Origin: Croceivirga sp.
GTDB taxonomy: Bacteria; Bacteroidota; Bacteroidia; Flavobacteriales; Flavobacteriaceae
Reading direction: 5' to 3'
Assembly: GCA_028284935.1 (NCBI GenBank)
Contig: JANQQQ010000023.1
Coordinates: 1 to 64,000 of the forward strand
DNA: 64,000 nucleotides
Shown: positions 1-8,889 of the stretch, in pieces
How the letters are laid out: every line of letters starts with the position of its first letter
Position numbering within the stretch: the stretch's first letter is position 1
Notes under the pieces: model-generated
What the model was told of the DNA's origin: nothing
Database searches by the model: none
The model's input: only the letters and a program-made list of their open reading frames with translations
Translations under genes and position numbers: made by a program

Positions 1-66
1 AAAAATGCCCCGAAGAGCACCCCTTTTTTCCAAGAATTACACCCTACATTACCTGCAAAGCGGGTG

Positions 67-97
67 CAAATATAGAAAGGTTATTCTCATCCCACAA
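67..97 (-). promoter_or_regulatory. Candidate promoter firing leftwards out of the window
   Basis: Read on the minus strand, positions 74-67 give TATATTTG, an exact match to the Bacteroidota -7 consensus TAnnTTTG, and TTG lies at 97-95 with a 20-base spacer. The transcript would leave the window on the left, divergent from thrS. A small hairpin (TGCCC-CGAA-GAGCA, about 5-18 on the plus strand) flanked by A and T runs lies just downstream of the predicted start. What gene this serves cannot be seen. Confidence 0.45.
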
Positions 98-241
98 AAA
101 CTTTTTCAATAAAAATTTCAAAAAAATTCAACAGTTTGACAAACAGCTGTTTAAAACGCACATCTGATTTTCCTTATACCTATAAAACGTATCTTATTTG
201 CTCTGCATATCATTCCATCATATTTTAGGTCCATCCCCTAC

Positions 242-271
242 TTGATACTTCTTGTTGAGATGTTATCTTTG
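242..271 (+). promoter_or_regulatory. Promoter of the thrS-infC-rpmI-rplT operon
   Basis: TATCTTTG at 264-271 matches TAnnTTTG, and TTG at 242-244 sits 19 bases upstream, the expected spacing for the main sigma factor of Bacteroidota. The GTG start of thrS follows at 296, giving a very short leader, so a long antitermination leader is unlikely. Confidence 0.6.
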
Positions 272-295
272 CCCTCTATTTAAATCACCGTAATC

Positions 296-2242
296 GTGGG
301 AAAAATTCAAATAACCCTACCTGATGGCGCTATCAAGGAAATGCCAAAAGGAAGCACTCCAATGGAGGTGGCAACATCCATAAGCGAAGGACTCGCCCGC
401 AATGTTATTTCTGCAAACTTCAATGATAGGACGGTTGAGGTGACCACCCCATTGGAAAAAGACGGGGCGCTTACCTTATATACTTGGAACAACGACGAAG
501 GAAAAAAGGCTTTCTGGCATTCCTCTTCCCATGTTTTGGCACAGGCACTACAGGAACTATATCCGGGTATTAAACTAACCATAGGACCTGCCATTGAAAA
601 CGGTTTCTACTACGATGTTGATTTTGGTGAAAATTCCATATCGGAAAAAGACTTTCCCCTGATTGAGAAGAAAGCCTTGGAAATTGCACGTGGCAAGCAT
701 GATTTTAAAATGCGGGAAGTCTCAAAGGAGGATGCGCTTTCCTTCTACAAAAATGAAGACAATAACTATAAGGTAGAACTTATTGAAAATCTTGAGGATG
801 GTGATATCACATTTTGCGACCACAGCACGTTTACTGATTTGTGTAGAGGTGGACACATACCCAACACCGGTATTATTAAAGCCTTCAAAATCCTAAATGC
901 AGCTGGGGCCTATTGGAGGGGGGATGAAAACAACCCGCAATTGACCAGGGTTTACGGTATCTCCTTCCCAAAACAGAAAGAGCTTACGGAATACTTGGAA
1001 TTGCTTGAAGAGGCGAAAAAACGAGATCACAGAAAACTTGGGAAGGAATTGGAACTTTTTACCTTCTCCCAAAAAGTAGGTATGGGTCTTCCCATGTGGT
1101 TGCCCAAAGGGGCCGCCTTGCGGGAACGATTGGAGAACTTCCTGAAAAAGGCGCAGAAAAAGGCAGGCTATGAAATGGTGGTTACCCCGCATATAGGACA
1201 AAAGGAATTGTATGTCACCTCGGGCCATTATGCTAAATACGGTGAGGACAGCTTTCAACCCATCACAACCCCTAGGGAGGATGAGGAATTTCTTTTAAAA
1301 CCGATGAATTGTCCGCACCACTGTGAAATCTATAATTTCCAACCCCATTCATACAAAGATTTACCTATTCGTTATGCTGAGTTTGGAACCGTTTACCGCT
1401 ATGAACAAAGCGGTGAGCTTCATGGCCTTACTAGAGTAAGGGGGTTTACCCAAGATGATGCCCATATTTTTTGCACCCCTGAACAATTGGACCAGGAGTT
1501 TAAAAATGTAATTGACCTTGTCCTGTATGTATTCACATCATTAGGATTTAACAATTTTAACGCCCAAGTCTCAGTTAGGGATTTGGAGAAACCTGAAAAA
1601 TATATTGGATCTCCGGAAAACTGGGAGAAGGCGGAACAGGCCATTATCGCAGCTGCGGAAGATAAGGGACTTGAATTCAAAATTGAACCAGGGGAAGCCG
1701 CCTTCTACGGACCAAAATTGGATTTTATGGTGAAGGATGCACTAGGTAGAAGTTGGCAGTTGGGAACCATTCAAGTTGATTACAGTTTACCGGAACGTTT
1801 TGATCTGACCTATAAAGGCAGTGACAATGAGTTGCACAGGCCCATTATGATACACCGTGCCCCATTTGGAAGTCTGGAGCGGTTTGTTGCCATATTGTTG
1901 GAGCATACCGGAGGAAGTTTCCCATTATGGTTAATTCCTACCCAAGCTATTGTGCTGCCTGTCAGCGAGAAACATGAAAAATATGCCCAAAAAGTTTTGA
2001 ATTCACTGGAAAATCACGAAATTCGCGCGCTCATTGATAATAGGAACGAAACGGTAGGTAAGAAAATTCGAGAAGCCGAAATGCAGAAAATCCCTTTTAT
2101 GGTCATCGTTGGAGAGCGTGAATTGGAAGAAGGATCCATAAGTATCAGGAGGCATGGCGGTGAAGACTTGGGAAGTGTTTCAACTGAAGATTTTTCGAAT
2201 TTGATTTCAACAGAAATAAATAGTACCTTAAAGTCGTTCTAG
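296..2242 (+). CDS. thrS: Threonine--tRNA ligase
   Basis: Cytoplasmic class II aminoacyl-tRNA synthetase that charges tRNA-Thr. The 648 residues are a normal full length. In order: an N-terminal TGS domain (about 1-63), the editing domain with HSSSH at 75-79 and a later CRGGH motif, then the catalytic core with NCPHHCEIY (zinc cysteine) and motif 3 in [12 protein letters not shown], and an anticodon-binding C-terminus. The start is GTG at 296: it is preceded by a good promoter, and the TGS sequence ([10 protein letters not shown]) begins right there. First gene of a translation operon with infC (31-base gap), rpmI and rplT, an order common in bacteria. Confidence 0.97.
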   Translation: MGKIQITLPDGAIKEMPKGSTPMEVATSISEGLARNVISANFNDRTVEVTTPLEKDGALTLYTWNNDEGKKAFWHSSSHVLAQALQELYPGIKLTIGPAIENGFYYDVDFGENSISEKDFPLIEKKALEIARGKHDFKMREVSKEDALSFYKNEDNNYKVELIENLEDGDITFCDHSTFTDLCRGGHIPNTGIIKAFKILNAAGAYWRGDENNPQLTRVYGISFPKQKELTEYLELLEEAKKRDHRKLGKELELFTFSQKVGMGLPMWLPKGAALRERLENFLKKAQKKAGYEMVVTPHIGQKELYVTSGHYAKYGEDSFQPITTPREDEEFLLKPMNCPHHCEIYNFQPHSYKDLPIRYAEFGTVYRYEQSGELHGLTRVRGFTQDDAHIFCTPEQLDQEFKNVIDLVLYVFTSLGFNNFNAQVSVRDLEKPEKYIGSPENWEKAEQAIIAAAEDKGLEFKIEPGEAAFYGPKLDFMVKDALGRSWQLGTIQVDYSLPERFDLTYKGSDNELHRPIMIHRAPFGSLERFVAILLEHTGGSFPLWLIPTQAIVLPVSEKHEKYAQKVLNSLENHEIRALIDNRNETVGKKIREAEMQKIPFMVIVGERELEEGSISIRRHGGEDLGSVSTEDFSNLISTEINSTLKSF

Positions 2243-2273
2243 AGCATTTAAGTTTAATTTAAAATAAGATACC

Positions 2274-2831
2274 ATAGCAATACGAAGAAGATCAAGGCCC
2301 CAGCCAAGAAGGGAAAATAAGAACCCCCACAATATCAATGACAAAATTACGGCCCGCGAAGTACGCTTGGTGGGAGACAACGTAGAAATGGGAGTCTACC
2401 CTATATCCAAGGCCTTGCAAATTGCAAACGAATTGGAACTGGACTTAGTGGAAATTTCACCCAAAGCCCAACCCCCCGTTTGTAAAATAATGGAATACAA
2501 AAAGTTTCTTTACGAACAAAAGAAACGAGAAAAGGCCATGAAGGCCAAGGCAACCAAGGTCATCGTTAAGGAAATCCGTTTTGGACCCCAGACCGATGAT
2601 CACGATTACGAGTTCAAGAAAAGGCATGCCGAAAAATTCTTGAAGGATGGCGCCAAATTAAAGGCCTATGTTTTTTTTAAGGGTAGGTCCATTGTATACA
2701 AAGATCAAGGAGAAATTCTTTTGTTGCGCTTAGCGCAGGAATTGGAGGAATATGGTAAGGTGGAGCAAATGCCAAAATTGGAGGGGAAACGAATGACCAT
2801 GTTCATTGCCCCCAAGAACACTAAAAAGTAA
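2274..2831 (+). CDS. infC: Translation initiation factor IF-3, starting at ATA
   Basis: IF-3 binds the 30S subunit, prevents premature joining of 50S and checks the start codon. The first usual start codon in the frame (TTG at 2367) would remove the conserved N-terminus. Reading the same frame upstream to the stop at 2265-2267 gives a typical IF-3 beginning ([12 protein letters not shown], then [21 protein letters not shown]-type sequence split at 2367), whose first residue falls on ATA at 2274. That makes a 185-residue protein of normal length. A rare start codon is the hallmark of infC elsewhere (AUU in E. coli), where IF-3 represses its own translation by rejecting it; the same autoregulation is likely here. 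A second ATA at 2280 encodes the Ile of AIRRR and is the alternative. Lies between thrS and rpmI. Confidence 0.9.
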   Translation: MAIRRRSRPQPRRENKNPHNINDKITAREVRLVGDNVEMGVYPISKALQIANELELDLVEISPKAQPPVCKIMEYKKFLYEQKKREKAMKAKATKVIVKEIRFGPQTDDHDYEFKKRHAEKFLKDGAKLKAYVFFKGRSIVYKDQGEILLLRLAQELEEYGKVEQMPKLEGKRMTMFIAPKNTKK

Positions 2832-2836
2832 GTGGG

Positions 2837-2854
2837 AAGCCAAGGAATTGGCTT
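2837..2854 (+). promoter_or_regulatory. Small GNRA-loop hairpin between infC and rpmI
   Basis: AAGCCAA (2837-2843), a GGAA tetraloop and TTGGCTT (2848-2854) form a perfect 7-bp hairpin 18 bases before the rpmI start, followed by purine-rich AAAGAGGAAAA. In other bacteria L20 represses the rpmI-rplT operon by binding mRNA structures in this area. That this hairpin takes part is inference. Confidence 0.3.
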
Positions 2855-2872
2855 AATATATAAAGAGGAAAA

Positions 2873-3070
2873 ATGCCAAAGATGAAAACAAAATCCAGTG
2901 CCAAAAAGCGATTCAAGCTTACCGGTTCTGGTAAAATCAAAAGAAAGCACGCTTTCAAGAGTCACATCTTGACAAAAAAATCAAAAAAGCGTAAGCTTCG
3001 GTTGACACACTCTACACTAGTGCACGAGTCGGATGTCAATAGTATTAAAGAACAGCTTCGCTTAAAATAA
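2873..3070 (+). CDS. rpmI: 50S ribosomal protein L35
   Basis: Small basic large-subunit protein, 65 residues, the normal length. The start [20 protein letters not shown] and the Lys/Arg-rich body ([13 protein letters not shown]) are typical of the family. Third gene of the thrS-infC-rpmI-rplT operon, 41 bases after infC and 88 bases before rplT. It has a purine-rich stretch just before the ATG and the small hairpin described at 2837-2854. Confidence 0.97.
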   Translation: MPKMKTKSSAKKRFKLTGSGKIKRKHAFKSHILTKKSKKRKLRLTHSTLVHESDVNSIKEQLRLK

Positions 3071-3158
3071 AGTTGTTTCGGTTTCAAGAAATGTTTAACC
3101 CTGGAGTTGAGCCTACAAGAGTCAATATTGACCGCCTGCTACAAAAAAATTAAAACAA

Positions 3159-3503
3159 ATGCCAAGATCAGTTAATTCAGTCGCTTCAAGAGCCCGAAGA
3201 AAAAAGGTGATGAAGCAAGCAAAAGGCTACTTTGGAAGACGCAAAAACGTTTGGACAGTAGCCAAAAATGCGGTAGAAAAAGCAATGCAATATGCTTACC
3301 GCGATAGAAGAAATAAAAAGAGAAACTTTCGATCACTTTGGATCACACGTATTAATGCCGGTGCAAGAATGCACGGAATGTCGTATTCCCAATTTATGGG
3401 GAAGGTAAAAGCCAATGGTATTGAGCTCAACCGCAAGGTACTGGCCGATTTGGCAATGAACCATCCCGATGCGTTCAAAGCCATCGTTGAAAAAGTGAAA
3501 TAA
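3159..3503 (+). CDS. rplT: 50S ribosomal protein L20
   Basis: Early-assembling large-subunit protein that binds 23S rRNA; in several bacteria it also represses its own operon. The 114 residues are full length. It begins [20 protein letters not shown] and keeps the conserved [12 protein letters not shown] and [20 protein letters not shown] blocks. Last gene of the operon; a strong terminator follows at 3537. Confidence 0.98.
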   Translation: MPRSVNSVASRARRKKVMKQAKGYFGRRKNVWTVAKNAVEKAMQYAYRDRRNKKRNFRSLWITRINAGARMHGMSYSQFMGKVKANGIELNRKVLADLAMNHPDAFKAIVEKVK

Positions 3504-3536
3504 CAATTTTACATAAACTATAAGCCCACTTACGTT

Positions 3537-3566
3537 AAACCCGCTCCAAAGAGCGGGTTTTTTTAT
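3537..3566 (+). terminator. Terminator of the thrS-rplT operon
   Basis: AAACCCGCTC (3537-3546), loop CAAA and GAGCGGGTTT (3551-3560) make a 10-bp stem followed by a T run. The T run also contains the stop codon of the convergent YjbQ-family gene (TTA at 3563-3565), so both genes end on the same element. Confidence 0.85.
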
Positions 3567-3985
3567 TCTCCAAATGCCGTAATGACCAGATTTCGGCCGG
3601 AGGCATTATCACGATGCTCACAGAGATAAATTCCTTGCCATATACCCAAGTTCAATTTTCCGGTGGTGATTGGGATTTGGAGGGACGTACCCATCAATGA
3701 TGCCTTAATATGAGCCGGCATATCGTCTGCCCCTTCGTAGGTATGTTGATAATAAGGGGCATTTTCAGGAACCATCTGGTTCATATGGTTTTCAAAATCG
3801 AAACGAACAGTTGGATCGGCATTTTCATTAATCGTTAAACTTGCAGACGTATGTTTTATAAAAACCTGTAAAAAACCGACCGAAATATGCTTTATTTCCG
3901 GTAGTGCCAATACAACCTCAGAAGTAATCAAGTGAAACCCCCTTGGAAATGGCTTTAGTTGTATTTGATGTTGAAAGTAGTGCAT
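3563..3985 (-). CDS. YjbQ family protein (UPF0047)
   Basis: 140 residues, the usual size for this family of small trimeric beta-barrel proteins. E. coli YjbQ has a weak thiamine-phosphate synthase activity in vitro; the true role is unknown. Family motifs are present: HTSASLTINENAD in the middle, then GADDMPAHIKASLMG with the conserved His, and the C-terminal GIWQGIYLCEHRD. The start at 3985 gives a normal N-terminus (MHYFQHQIQLKPFPRG). Convergent with rplT and divergent from the HAD gene at 4058. The family call is firm, the function is not. Confidence 0.88.
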   Translation of the reverse strand: MHYFQHQIQLKPFPRGFHLITSEVVLALPEIKHISVGFLQVFIKHTSASLTINENADPTVRFDFENHMNQMVPENAPYYQHTYEGADDMPAHIKASLMGTSLQIPITTGKLNLGIWQGIYLCEHRDNASGRNLVITAFGE

Positions 3986-4012
3986 AGAAGGCGAATTTAA
4001 TACAAACTTTAC

Positions 4013-4040
4013 TTGGTTCCTTTTTATCCGATTACCTTTG
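4013..4040 (+). promoter_or_regulatory. Promoter of the HAD phosphatase gene
   Basis: TACCTTTG at 4033-4040 matches TAnnTTTG, and TTG at 4013-4015 lies 17 bases upstream. The ATG follows 17 bases after the -7 element, so the leader is about ten bases. Confidence 0.5.
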
Positions 4041-4057
4041 CAACTTGAATTTTACAG

Positions 4058-4852
4058 ATGGATTTATCCCACATTAAAATGGTCGTAAGTGATATGGACG
4101 GAACCTTACTGAATTCCAACCATCAGGTAAGCGATCACTTTTTTGAACTTTTCCACAAACTCAATGATAGGGGCATACAATTCGTTGCCGCGAGCGGTCG
4201 TCAATACCATAGCATGGCGTCAAAACTTCGTCAAATCAAGGATGATATCATATTCATTGCTGAAAACGGCGCCATTATTCGCGAACGGGAAAAGGAACTA
4301 TCGAGTACCCCGTTGGCTCCCGATTTGGTTGGTCGGCTTGTTCGAATCATCAGGGACATTGATAATGTAGGCATTATGCTATGTGGAAAGTCAACCTCCT
4401 ATTTTGACCCTTCTTCCTCACAATTTCTAGAGGATTTAGTGGAATATTACTCCAAATACGAAGTGGTGGAGCATTTTGACCTTGTAGAAGAAGAAATTGT
4501 AAAGATTGCCGTGTATCATGGTGTCAGCTCAGAATTATATTTATATCCGACCGTACAAAGTTACGCGGAGGACGTTTTGGTCAAGGTTTCGGGTCGACAT
4601 TGGATGGATATCAACCATGTTAACGCCCACAAAGGAAATGCTTTAAAAAAGGTCATGAATGCATTAGGGGTAAATGCCAACGAAGTTCTCGTATTTGGGG
4701 ACTACTACAACGATTTGGAAATGCTTGGATTGGTGGATCACAGCTTTGCCATGGCCAACGCCCACCCTAAAGTGAAAGAGATGGCCAATTTTGAAACTGC
4801 GAGCAATGATGCGTTCGGTGTTGAAAAAGTATTGGAAAAATTATTCCAATAA
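4058..4852 (+). CDS. Cof-type HAD-IIB family hydrolase
   Basis: Probable cytoplasmic phosphatase of the haloacid dehalogenase superfamily, 264 residues, full length for the Cof type. Motif I is DMDGTLLNS near residue 12 (nucleophile and acid Asp), motif II is the Ser in AASGR, and motif IV is GDYYNDLEML near 215. The stretch between about 85 and 185 is the type IIB cap. Family members dephosphorylate sugar phosphates, FMN, PLP and others, and the sequence does not decide among these. Monocistronic, convergent with the gene at 4856 (3-base gap). Confidence 0.9.
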   Translation: MDLSHIKMVVSDMDGTLLNSNHQVSDHFFELFHKLNDRGIQFVAASGRQYHSMASKLRQIKDDIIFIAENGAIIREREKELSSTPLAPDLVGRLVRIIRDIDNVGIMLCGKSTSYFDPSSSQFLEDLVEYYSKYEVVEHFDLVEEEIVKIAVYHGVSSELYLYPTVQSYAEDVLVKVSGRHWMDINHVNAHKGNALKKVMNALGVNANEVLVFGDYYNDLEMLGLVDHSFAMANAHPKVKEMANFETASNDAFGVEKVLEKLFQ

Positions 4853-4855
4853 AAC

Positions 4856-6154
4856 TTAAGTCTTCTGTTTTTTCTTTTGCGCCGCTGGGAACAACACATT
4901 GTTTAAAATCAAACGATAGCCGGGAGATGTGGGGTGCAATTCCAATTCGGTCTTCGGATCCCCCACTCGGTGCTGATAATCTTCTGGGTCATGGCCTCCA
5001 TAAAAGGTAAAAAATCCCTTACCTTTTATACCATGGATATACCGTGCCTCTCCATTTAGTTTACATTCACCAAGCACCATTACGGTGGGTTTTACCTCAA
5101 AACTTTCAAAAGCTGTGGTCTGGCCCATAAAACCTTTTACCAAAGCCGTGTGGTTCTGTGTCAACATTGTAGGTACGGGATCCCATTTTGCAGAAAATTC
5201 CATCAATGTAAAATAATCGGATTCTCGAGGGACGTTTCGTCGTTTTCCTGTCATATCAATGGACGAGAACTCGTATTTTAAAGGGTTTCGTTCCAAAGTA
5301 AAATTGGTAAATGCAAACGTTCTGGAAAAGTCCAGTTTTCCTTGATAATTGGCTTCAGAAGGGTCGCCATCAAACATTGGCTCACAAATATCCACACCAT
5401 TGGCGGCCAATGCAATATCAAAGCTGTCCGTGGCCGAACACATCGCAAACATAAAACCTCCTCCAATGACGTATCTCCTAATTTTTTCGGCAACAGCACC
5501 TTTTTGTTCCGAAACCTTGGAATATCCCAATTTGGCCGCCCGTTCTTCTGCCCGTCTTTTGCCTTCTATATACCAGGGTGCCGCCCTGTAAGCGCCATAA
5601 AACTTTCCATACTGACCGGTAAAATCCTCATGGTGAAGGTGCAGCCAATCATATAATGCCAATTTATCATTCAAAACCTCTTCATCATAAATGGTCACAT
5701 AGGGAATTTCGGCATAGGTCAAAACCATGGTGACCGCATCATCCCATGGTTGGTTGTCCTTTGGAGAATATACGGCAATCTTTGGTGCCTTTTCCAAGAT
5801 TACTGCATCCTGATTCCGCGACGGACTACTGATCTCATCCAATATGGCCTCGGCTTGGGCATCGGAAAGTACCTCAAATGAAACCCCACGTATCTGACAT
5901 TCCTTTCGGATGGCTTCTCCATCCGGTAATAGAAAAGAACCACCACGGTAATTCAACAACCATTGTACCTTTTGCTGCTTGTTTAACACCCAATACGTAA
6001 TGCCATACGCCTTTAAGTGATTTTTTTGGCTTTCCGAGTCCATGGGAAGCAAAATGACGGATGCGGAAAGCGCAAAGGGCATAACCATTAAGAACAGCGC
6101 AGTAACAAAGAGATTCCTTACATGGGCATGGAAGGTATTAAAAGGGGATATCAT
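4856..6154 (-). CDS. Secreted or membrane-anchored protein usually named asparagine synthetase B (function unsupported)
   Basis: 432 residues from the ATG at 6154, which overlaps the last codons of dnaB by 17 bases. I prefer this start because a hydrophobic export segment (about 13-33: NLFVTALFLMVMPFALSAS) follows directly; an upstream start at 6241 would bury it in dnaB. Databases carry close flavobacterial relatives as asparagine synthetase B. I see neither the Cys2 glutaminase N-terminus nor the SGGxDS PP-loop of AsnB, and an exported AsnB makes no sense. Conserved-looking blocks include LHLHHEDFTGQYGKFYGAYR, GGGFMFAMCSATDSFDIAL and GFFTFYGGHDPEDYQHRVGD. These, with many His and Asp residues, suggest an exported enzyme or binding protein of unknown role. 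Follows dnaB in one transcript. Confidence 0.75.
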   Translation of the reverse strand: MISPFNTFHAHVRNLFVTALFLMVMPFALSASVILLPMDSESQKNHLKAYGITYWVLNKQQKVQWLLNYRGGSFLLPDGEAIRKECQIRGVSFEVLSDAQAEAILDEISSPSRNQDAVILEKAPKIAVYSPKDNQPWDDAVTMVLTYAEIPYVTIYDEEVLNDKLALYDWLHLHHEDFTGQYGKFYGAYRAAPWYIEGKRRAEERAAKLGYSKVSEQKGAVAEKIRRYVIGGGFMFAMCSATDSFDIALAANGVDICEPMFDGDPSEANYQGKLDFSRTFAFTNFTLERNPLKYEFSSIDMTGKRRNVPRESDYFTLMEFSAKWDPVPTMLTQNHTALVKGFMGQTTAFESFEVKPTVMVLGECKLNGEARYIHGIKGKGFFTFYGGHDPEDYQHRVGDPKTELELHPTSPGYRLILNNVLFPAAQKKKQKT

Positions 6155-7676
6155 CCTCTTCGGAGTCGTTGAGGGAACTTCCGAAAGCTTGGTCAGCACT
6201 GGGTAGGGATGCAGGATTGAATGGGTTTTCTTCATCGTCATTCATCTTGGATTGGAACTCAAAAGGAGAGTCAAACTCATCTAAATTATCGAATTTACCG
6301 AGGTTGCCAATAAACTTTAACCTAATATTATCCAATCCCCCATTACGATGTTTGGCAACAATAAACTCCGCCTGGCCTTGCGTAGGCGTACGCTCGTCAT
6401 CATCCCATTCCTCAATTTTGTAGTATTCGGGGCGGTAGATAAATGACACAATATCAGCATCTTGTTCAATGGCACCGGACTCCCGCAGATCTGAAAGGAT
6501 GGGACGTTTGCTACCTCCCCGAGTCTCAACGGCTCTGGACAATTGCGATAGTGCAATGACCGGCACATTCAGTTCCTTTGCCAGCGCTTTTAAATTTCTG
6601 GAAATGGTCGAAATCTCCTGCTCCCTATTTCCACCTTTTTGGCTCCCTCCGGCCGTCATCAATTGTAAATAATCGATGATCACCAGTTTTATTTTATGTT
6701 GTGAAGCCAATCGCCTGGCTTTGGCGCGTAAGTCAAAAATGGATAAAGAAGGGGTGTCGTCAATGAAAAGGGGGGCTTTTTCCAAAGCTTTCACCTTAAC
6801 GTTCAATTGTTCCCATTCATGTTTTTCCAATCGCCCGGTTCGCAGCTTTTCGGAAGAAAGTCCGGTTTCCGAAGAGATCAATCGGGTGATTAACTGTACG
6901 GAGGACATCTCCAAAGAGAAAAACGCAACGGGAATATCTGCATTTACCGCCATATTTCTTGCCATGGACAAGGTCAAAGCCGTTTTACCCATACCTGGTC
7001 TTGCAGCAATAATGACCAAATCACTGGGTTGCCAGCCCGAGGTTAATTTATCCACCTTATCAAAACCGGAGGGGATGCCACTTAAACCTTCCTTATTGGA
7101 AATCTCTTCTATCTTCTTTTTAGCTTGAATGACCAAATTCTGCGCAGTCTCCGCAGACCGTTTTAAATTGCCCTGGGTGACCTCATATAATTTGGCTTCA
7201 GCACCATCCAACAAATCAAAAACATCGGTGGAATCACTGTAGGCATCTTCAATAATTTCGTTTGAAATCTTAATGAGGCTACGTTGAATATACTTTTGAA
7301 GTATGATTCTTGCGTGAAACTCAATGTGGGCGGAAGATGCCACTTTTTGGGTTAATTTTATGAGATAAAAATCCCCTCCAACGGCCTCCAAGTGTCCATC
7401 CTTTTTTAACTGGGAGGAAACGGTTAATAAGTCCACCGGTTCAGAAGATTCAAACAAGGTGAAGATAGCCTCATAAATAAAGCGGTGAGCATCTTTGTAG
7501 AACACATCGGGATGTAAGATATCAATGACTTCATCAACCCCTTTTTTATCAATCATCATTGCTCCCAGTACAACTTCCTCTAAATCAACAGCTTGAGGCG
7601 GGATTTTTCCACGCTCCAAGTTTATTATAGTTGATTTATCGATGGGGCGGCCAACGATGGGGTTTGAGTTCTCCAT
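6138..7676 (-). CDS. dnaB: Replicative DNA helicase DnaB
   Basis: Hexameric 5'-3' helicase that unwinds the chromosome fork and recruits primase. The 512 residues comprise the N-terminal helical domain (about 27-130), a linker, and the RecA-like ATPase domain with Walker A ARPGMGKT at 225-232 and Walker B in KLVIIDYLQLM. The flavobacterial acidic tail ends EEDDIPF, like a single-strand DNA binding protein tail. No intein is present. The start MENSNPIVGRP at 7676 looks right. Overlaps the next gene by 17 bases. Confidence 0.97.
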   Translation of the reverse strand: MENSNPIVGRPIDKSTIINLERGKIPPQAVDLEEVVLGAMMIDKKGVDEVIDILHPDVFYKDAHRFIYEAIFTLFESSEPVDLLTVSSQLKKDGHLEAVGGDFYLIKLTQKVASSAHIEFHARIILQKYIQRSLIKISNEIIEDAYSDSTDVFDLLDGAEAKLYEVTQGNLKRSAETAQNLVIQAKKKIEEISNKEGLSGIPSGFDKVDKLTSGWQPSDLVIIAARPGMGKTALTLSMARNMAVNADIPVAFFSLEMSSVQLITRLISSETGLSSEKLRTGRLEKHEWEQLNVKVKALEKAPLFIDDTPSLSIFDLRAKARRLASQHKIKLVIIDYLQLMTAGGSQKGGNREQEISTISRNLKALAKELNVPVIALSQLSRAVETRGGSKRPILSDLRESGAIEQDADIVSFIYRPEYYKIEEWDDDERTPTQGQAEFIVAKHRNGGLDNIRLKFIGNLGKFDNLDEFDSPFEFQSKMNDDEENPFNPASLPSADQAFGSSLNDSEEDDIPF

Positions 7677-7740
7677 GAGTGCGAAAGTATGGAATTAACC
7701 TTTAGTTAACTTTACCTCTTTGAGGTACGATGTTCACTTG

Positions 7741-7765
7741 TCATCAACAAAAGTATTGTTGATAA
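7741..7765. repeat. Inverted repeat with DnaA-box-like halves upstream of dnaB
   Basis: ATCAACAA (7743-7750), loop AAGTA and TTGTTGAT (7756-7763) form a perfect 8-bp palindrome between accA and dnaB. The flanking 9-mers TCATCAACA and TGTTGATAA are one or two bases from a DnaA box (TTATCCACA). No T run follows on either strand, so it is not an obvious terminator. A role as an operator or replication-linked site is only a suggestion. Confidence 0.3.
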
Positions 7766-7843
7766 CTTATAAAATGTGTTAATAACGCAAATAAATCAGA
7801 AAAGTAATACAGGATGAAATTTTAAAAAACGGAAACATAGGGG

Positions 7844-8797
7844 TTAGCCGTTAAATACCCCCATATTGGCATATTTATCCATTCGGGTTTTCACCAAATC
7901 CTTTGGTGATAACTTTTTCAACTCCTCATAATGGGTCGCTATTTTCTTTTTGACGATATCAAAAGTCTTATCCCTATCTTTATGGGCACCCCCTAAGGGC
8001 TCCTTAACAATTTCATCAATAAGCTTTAGCCTTTTCATGTCCGTTGCGGTAAGTTTAAGGGCATCTGCGGCTTGTTCTTTATATTCCCAACTTCTCCATA
8101 GAATAGAAGAACAAGATTCAGGGGAAATCACGGAATACCATGTGTTTTCCAACATTAAAACCTTATCTCCCACACCAATGCCCAAGGCACCTCCCGAAGC
8201 ACCTTCACCAATGATGACCACGATAATGGGAACCTTTAGGCGGGTCATCTCCAAAATATTTCTGGCAATGGCCTCGCCCTGTCCCCGTTCTTCGGCTTCA
8301 ATACCAGGATAGGCCCCTGGCGTATCAATAAAGGAAACTACGGGGATTCCAAATTTCTCAGCGGACCTCATTAAACGCAGCGCCTTTCGATAGCCTTCGG
8401 GATTGGCCATTCCAAAATTCCGATACTGTCTGGTCTTTGTATTATATCCCTTTTGCTGACCAATGAACATATAGCTTTGGTCACCAATTTTACCAAGACC
8501 TCCTACCATGGCTTTGTCATCCTTAACGGTACGGTCACCATGCAGTTCCAAAAAGGAGTCCCCGCATATGGCATTGATATAATCCATGGTGTAGGGACGG
8601 TTGGGATGACGGGAAAGTTGTACCCTTTGCCAAGCCGTTAAGTTCTTGTAAATATCCTTTTTGGTCTCCGCTAGTTTTTTCTCAATCTGTTGGCAAGTCT
8701 CAGTAACGTCAACATCACTTTCCTCTCCAATTATCCTGCATTTCTGAAGTTGCTCCTCCAATTCCTTAATGGGAAGCTCAAATTCCAAATATTCCAT
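7844..8797 (-). CDS. accA: Acetyl-CoA carboxylase carboxyltransferase subunit alpha
   Basis: Makes malonyl-CoA for fatty acid synthesis by passing the carboxyl group from biotin to acetyl-CoA, together with AccD, which is not in the window. The 317 residues are full length. The N-terminal coiled part (about 1-60) leads to the crotonase-like core with [20 protein letters not shown] and [18 protein letters not shown] promoter lies just upstream and the gene stands alone between dnaB and the LptF/G-type gene. Confidence 0.97.
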   Translation of the reverse strand: MEYLEFELPIKELEEQLQKCRIIGEESDVDVTETCQQIEKKLAETKKDIYKNLTAWQRVQLSRHPNRPYTMDYINAICGDSFLELHGDRTVKDDKAMVGGLGKIGDQSYMFIGQQKGYNTKTRQYRNFGMANPEGYRKALRLMRSAEKFGIPVVSFIDTPGAYPGIEAEERGQGEAIARNILEMTRLKVPIIVVIIGEGASGGALGIGVGDKVLMLENTWYSVISPESCSSILWRSWEYKEQAADALKLTATDMKRLKLIDEIVKEPLGGAHKDRDKTFDIVKKKIATHYEELKKLSPKDLVKTRMDKYANMGVFNG

Positions 8798-8829
8798 TGA
8801 AAGTATTCTTGATTAGTTGGTTGGTGGGA

Positions 8830-8856
8830 CAAATATATAAACTTTGAATTTTCCAA
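8830..8856 (-). promoter_or_regulatory. Promoter of accA
   Basis: On the minus strand TATATTTG occupies 8837-8830, an exact TAnnTTTG, and TTG at 8856-8854 lies 16 bases upstream. The accA ATG follows 32 bases downstream. Confidence 0.5.
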
Positions 8857-8889
8857 AAACCTTGTTCTTTTTAAGGGAAGATGGTACAT

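Noticed and set aside
2367-2831. infC starting at TTG 2367
   Set aside because: It would drop the conserved IF-3 N-terminus, which is readable upstream in the same frame from ATA 2274.
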